DNA of 8,327 nt, from positions 12,479 to 20,805 of the forward strand of contig DIUF01000107.1 of assembly GCA_002422285.1 (NCBI GenBank), written 5' to 3'. The notes beneath the pieces were generated by a model. It was not told the DNA's origin. It made no database searches and was given only the letters and a program-made list of their open reading frames with translations. Shown here in pieces: positions 7,103 through 8,327 of the stretch (its first letter is position 1; each line of letters starts with the position of its first letter). The DNA is from Flavobacteriales bacterium UBA6165 (GTDB lineage Bacteria > Bacteroidota > Bacteroidia > Flavobacteriales_D > Crocinitomicaceae). Position numbers and translations under genes: made by a program.

Positions 7103-7293
7103 AAAAAAAATGTGTCTGTTCGCGTACAAAACTAACTATTTATTATGCATTTAAAATCTGCATGCTTCGCAATCTGCGTTTATTATTTAGACAATTTATA
7201 ATTTACCATGATATGTGTAGCCCTCAATCATTAATTTAGCAGCGCACATTCAACTATCTATTGTCGTCTTTCTTTTTTTAAATTGCAGCTTGA
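7103..7293. other. Divergent intergenic region between glycosyltransferase and comEC genes
   Basis: This 191 bp AT-rich spacer separates two genes reading away from each other and must hold promoters for both. The leftward -7 candidate is listed separately. For the rightward gene only an imperfect element is seen (TAATTTAG near 7231-7238, one mismatch to TAnnTTTG). A 7-bp direct repeat AATCTGC lies at 7155-7161 and 7171-7177, 16 bp apart. No RNA gene, terminator or strong palindrome is evident. Confidence 0.6.
7127..7134 (-). promoter_or_regulatory. Predicted -7 element for the family 2 glycosyltransferase gene
   Basis: The minus strand reads TAGTTTTG, an exact match to TAnnTTTG, 24 bp before the ATG at 7102. 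It would place the transcription start roughly 15-20 bases before the gene. No TTG is visible at the usual -33 distance. The position upstream of a divergent gene makes a promoter expected here, which raises the chance that the match is real. Confidence 0.35.
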
Positions 7294-8327
7294 ATGCTAA
7301 ACAATAAACCCATATTAAAAATTTTTCTCCCCTTTATTATGGGCTTGTTGGCAGCGCTTTCACTTGTTACCCAAATCGATTCACATATTCCCTCGCATAT
7401 TTTATATTGGTTTATATACGCAATTGTGTTAACCATGGGCACAATGCTTGTGTTGTCTTTTTTCAATAGAAACCGAAGTCTGTTGCATGTATTTACATGG
7501 TTCTTAGGCGGATTTGTTTTATCGATGCAGGCCAACATCACCCAAGACCCAAAACACTTTTCGCACCTCGAAGCTGAAACATATGAAGCGCGCATTGACC
7601 AAATCAATCTCACGAATACCAAGAAAAGTAAATTTGTGCGTTGCGAAATGAACATGCTTTTTGCCTATGATGCCTTTGAAAAACATGAGGTAAACGGCAA
7701 AATCCTAGCTTTTATAGACACCGCGGCCTTTGGTGATTTTAAACTGGAAGATGTGGTTCTTTTCAATGCAATTCCGCTGGCTATCAAAAACCAAGGCAAT
7801 CCTGGAGAGTTTGATTTACAATTGTTTTGGCGCACCAAGGGATTTACGCATCAGGTGTTTTTGGGATTAGAAGATGTTACTTTCAAAACCTCAGGTAACT
7901 ACCGCGCTGGACTTTTCGACCGCATGAAAAGCAGCATAGTCAAAACCTTGGATTTACATTTGAAAGGCGATGTTTTTGCTGTTGCGATGGGCATTCTTTT
8001 GGGCGATAAAAGTTATCTCAACCTCGAGTTGAAAGACGCTTTTTCAGGGGCTGGAGCCATGCATTTGTTGGCCGTTTCTGGATTGCACGTCGGAATATTT
8101 TTGGTGATTTTGCAATGGCTTTTCAAAACATTTGGTCGTCGTGTGCCGCGTTGGTTACAATTCGGTCTCATATTGATTATCCTCTGGACTTATGCAGGAA
8201 TCACAGGATTTTCGCCCTCCGTGAATCGAGCGGTAACCATGTTTTCGTTTGTGGCTTTGGGTACGCTTACGGGCAGGCGCTACGATTCCATCAATGGGCT
8301 CATTGCCTCTGCTATGATTTTGTTGGC
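7294..8327 (+). CDS. comEC: ComEC/Rec2 family DNA-uptake channel protein, N-terminal part
   Basis: The frame opens at ATG 7294, immediately preceded by an in-frame TGA, so no longer start is possible. It continues 344 codons to the window edge without a stop. Two hydrophobic segments lie near residues 8-27 and 38-56, with a third near 65-78. A soluble region from about 80 to 215 matches the position of the DUF4131/OB-fold-like part of ComEC. The competence domain then begins with the family signature GAMHLLAVSGLHVGIF (254-269), followed by a membrane segment and ITGFSPSVNRAVTMF (303-317), both hallmark motifs. ComEC forms the inner-membrane channel through which single-stranded DNA enters the cell during natural transformation. 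Family members in Bacteroidota are usually about 650-750 residues, so roughly half is visible. No Shine-Dalgarno sequence is present. The gene is divergent from the glycosyltransferase gene and probably not functionally tied to it. Confidence 0.95.
   Translation, partial: MLNNKPILKIFLPFIMGLLAALSLVTQIDSHIPSHILYWFIYAIVLTMGTMLVLSFFNRNRSLLHVFTWFLGGFVLSMQANITQDPKHFSHLEAETYEARIDQINLTNTKKSKFVRCEMNMLFAYDAFEKHEVNGKILAFIDTAAFGDFKLEDVVLFNAIPLAIKNQGNPGEFDLQLFWRTKGFTHQVFLGLEDVTFKTSGNYRAGLFDRMKSSIVKTLDLHLKGDVFAVAMGILLGDKSYLNLELKDAFSGAGAMHLLAVSGLHVGIFLVILQWLFKTFGRRVPRWLQFGLILIILWTYAGITGFSPSVNRAVTMFSFVALGTLTGRRYDSINGLIASAMILL

Noticed and set aside
7103..7129. Upstream TTG start for the family 2 glycosyltransferase, adding nine codons
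   Set aside because: The extra residues add nothing recognisable, the ATG at 7102 gives the usual N-terminus for the fold, and a predicted -7 element overlaps the TTG.
7264..7281. T-rich run before comEC considered as a terminator tail
   Set aside because: No GC-rich stem precedes it and no plus-strand gene ends upstream. It is more likely part of an AT-rich leader.
7278..7655. Minus-strand open frame of 125 codons opposite the comEC start
   Set aside because: It lies antisense to a clear ComEC reading frame and shows no family-like features.

Overview
The window reads as chromosomal DNA from a member of the Bacteroidota, most likely of the Flavobacteriales type. Supporting signs are AT-rich DNA, a secreted protein with a type IX secretion (T9SS) type A sorting tail, an outer-membrane beta-barrel of the DUF5723 kind, a lipoprotein signal peptide, no Shine-Dalgarno sequences at the starts, and several sites matching the Bacteroidota -7 promoter element TAnnTTTG. 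I see no tRNA, rRNA, insertion sequence, CRISPR array, phage gene or integration site.

Layout. Five complete genes and one partial gene run leftward on the minus strand. One partial gene runs rightward at the right edge. In order of transcription on the minus strand they are: a family 2 glycosyltransferase (6314-7102), a large lipoprotein of unknown function (4699-6264), a polytopic GT-C/GT39-like membrane glycosyltransferase with a soluble C-terminal domain (2864-4699), a DUF5723-like outer-membrane barrel (1513-2733), a secreted seven-repeat propeller-like T9SS cargo (62-1528), and the first 17 codons of an unidentified gene (1-53). The lipoprotein and GT-C genes overlap as TAATG. The barrel and cargo genes overlap by 16 bp. 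The only sizeable gap on this strand (2734-2863) contains a good -7 element, so the strand is probably two transcription units: glycosyltransferase-lipoprotein-GT-C, and barrel-cargo-next gene. On the plus strand, a ComEC/Rec2 DNA-uptake channel gene starts at 7294 and is cut by the window end. It is divergent from the family 2 glycosyltransferase gene across a 191 bp spacer.

How the genes may work together (inference). The minus-strand genes are all envelope-directed: two glycosyltransferases of different folds, a lipoprotein, an outer-membrane barrel and a secreted protein likely to be anchored on the surface. A plausible reading is a small surface-assembly or glycan-modification locus, but no substrate can be named. 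ComEC is a housekeeping competence gene and is probably unrelated. Most of the window is ordinary Bacteroidota gene content. The points most worth a second look are the unidentified lipoprotein, the fused C-terminal domain on the GT-C protein, and the regular seven-fold repeat of the T9SS cargo.
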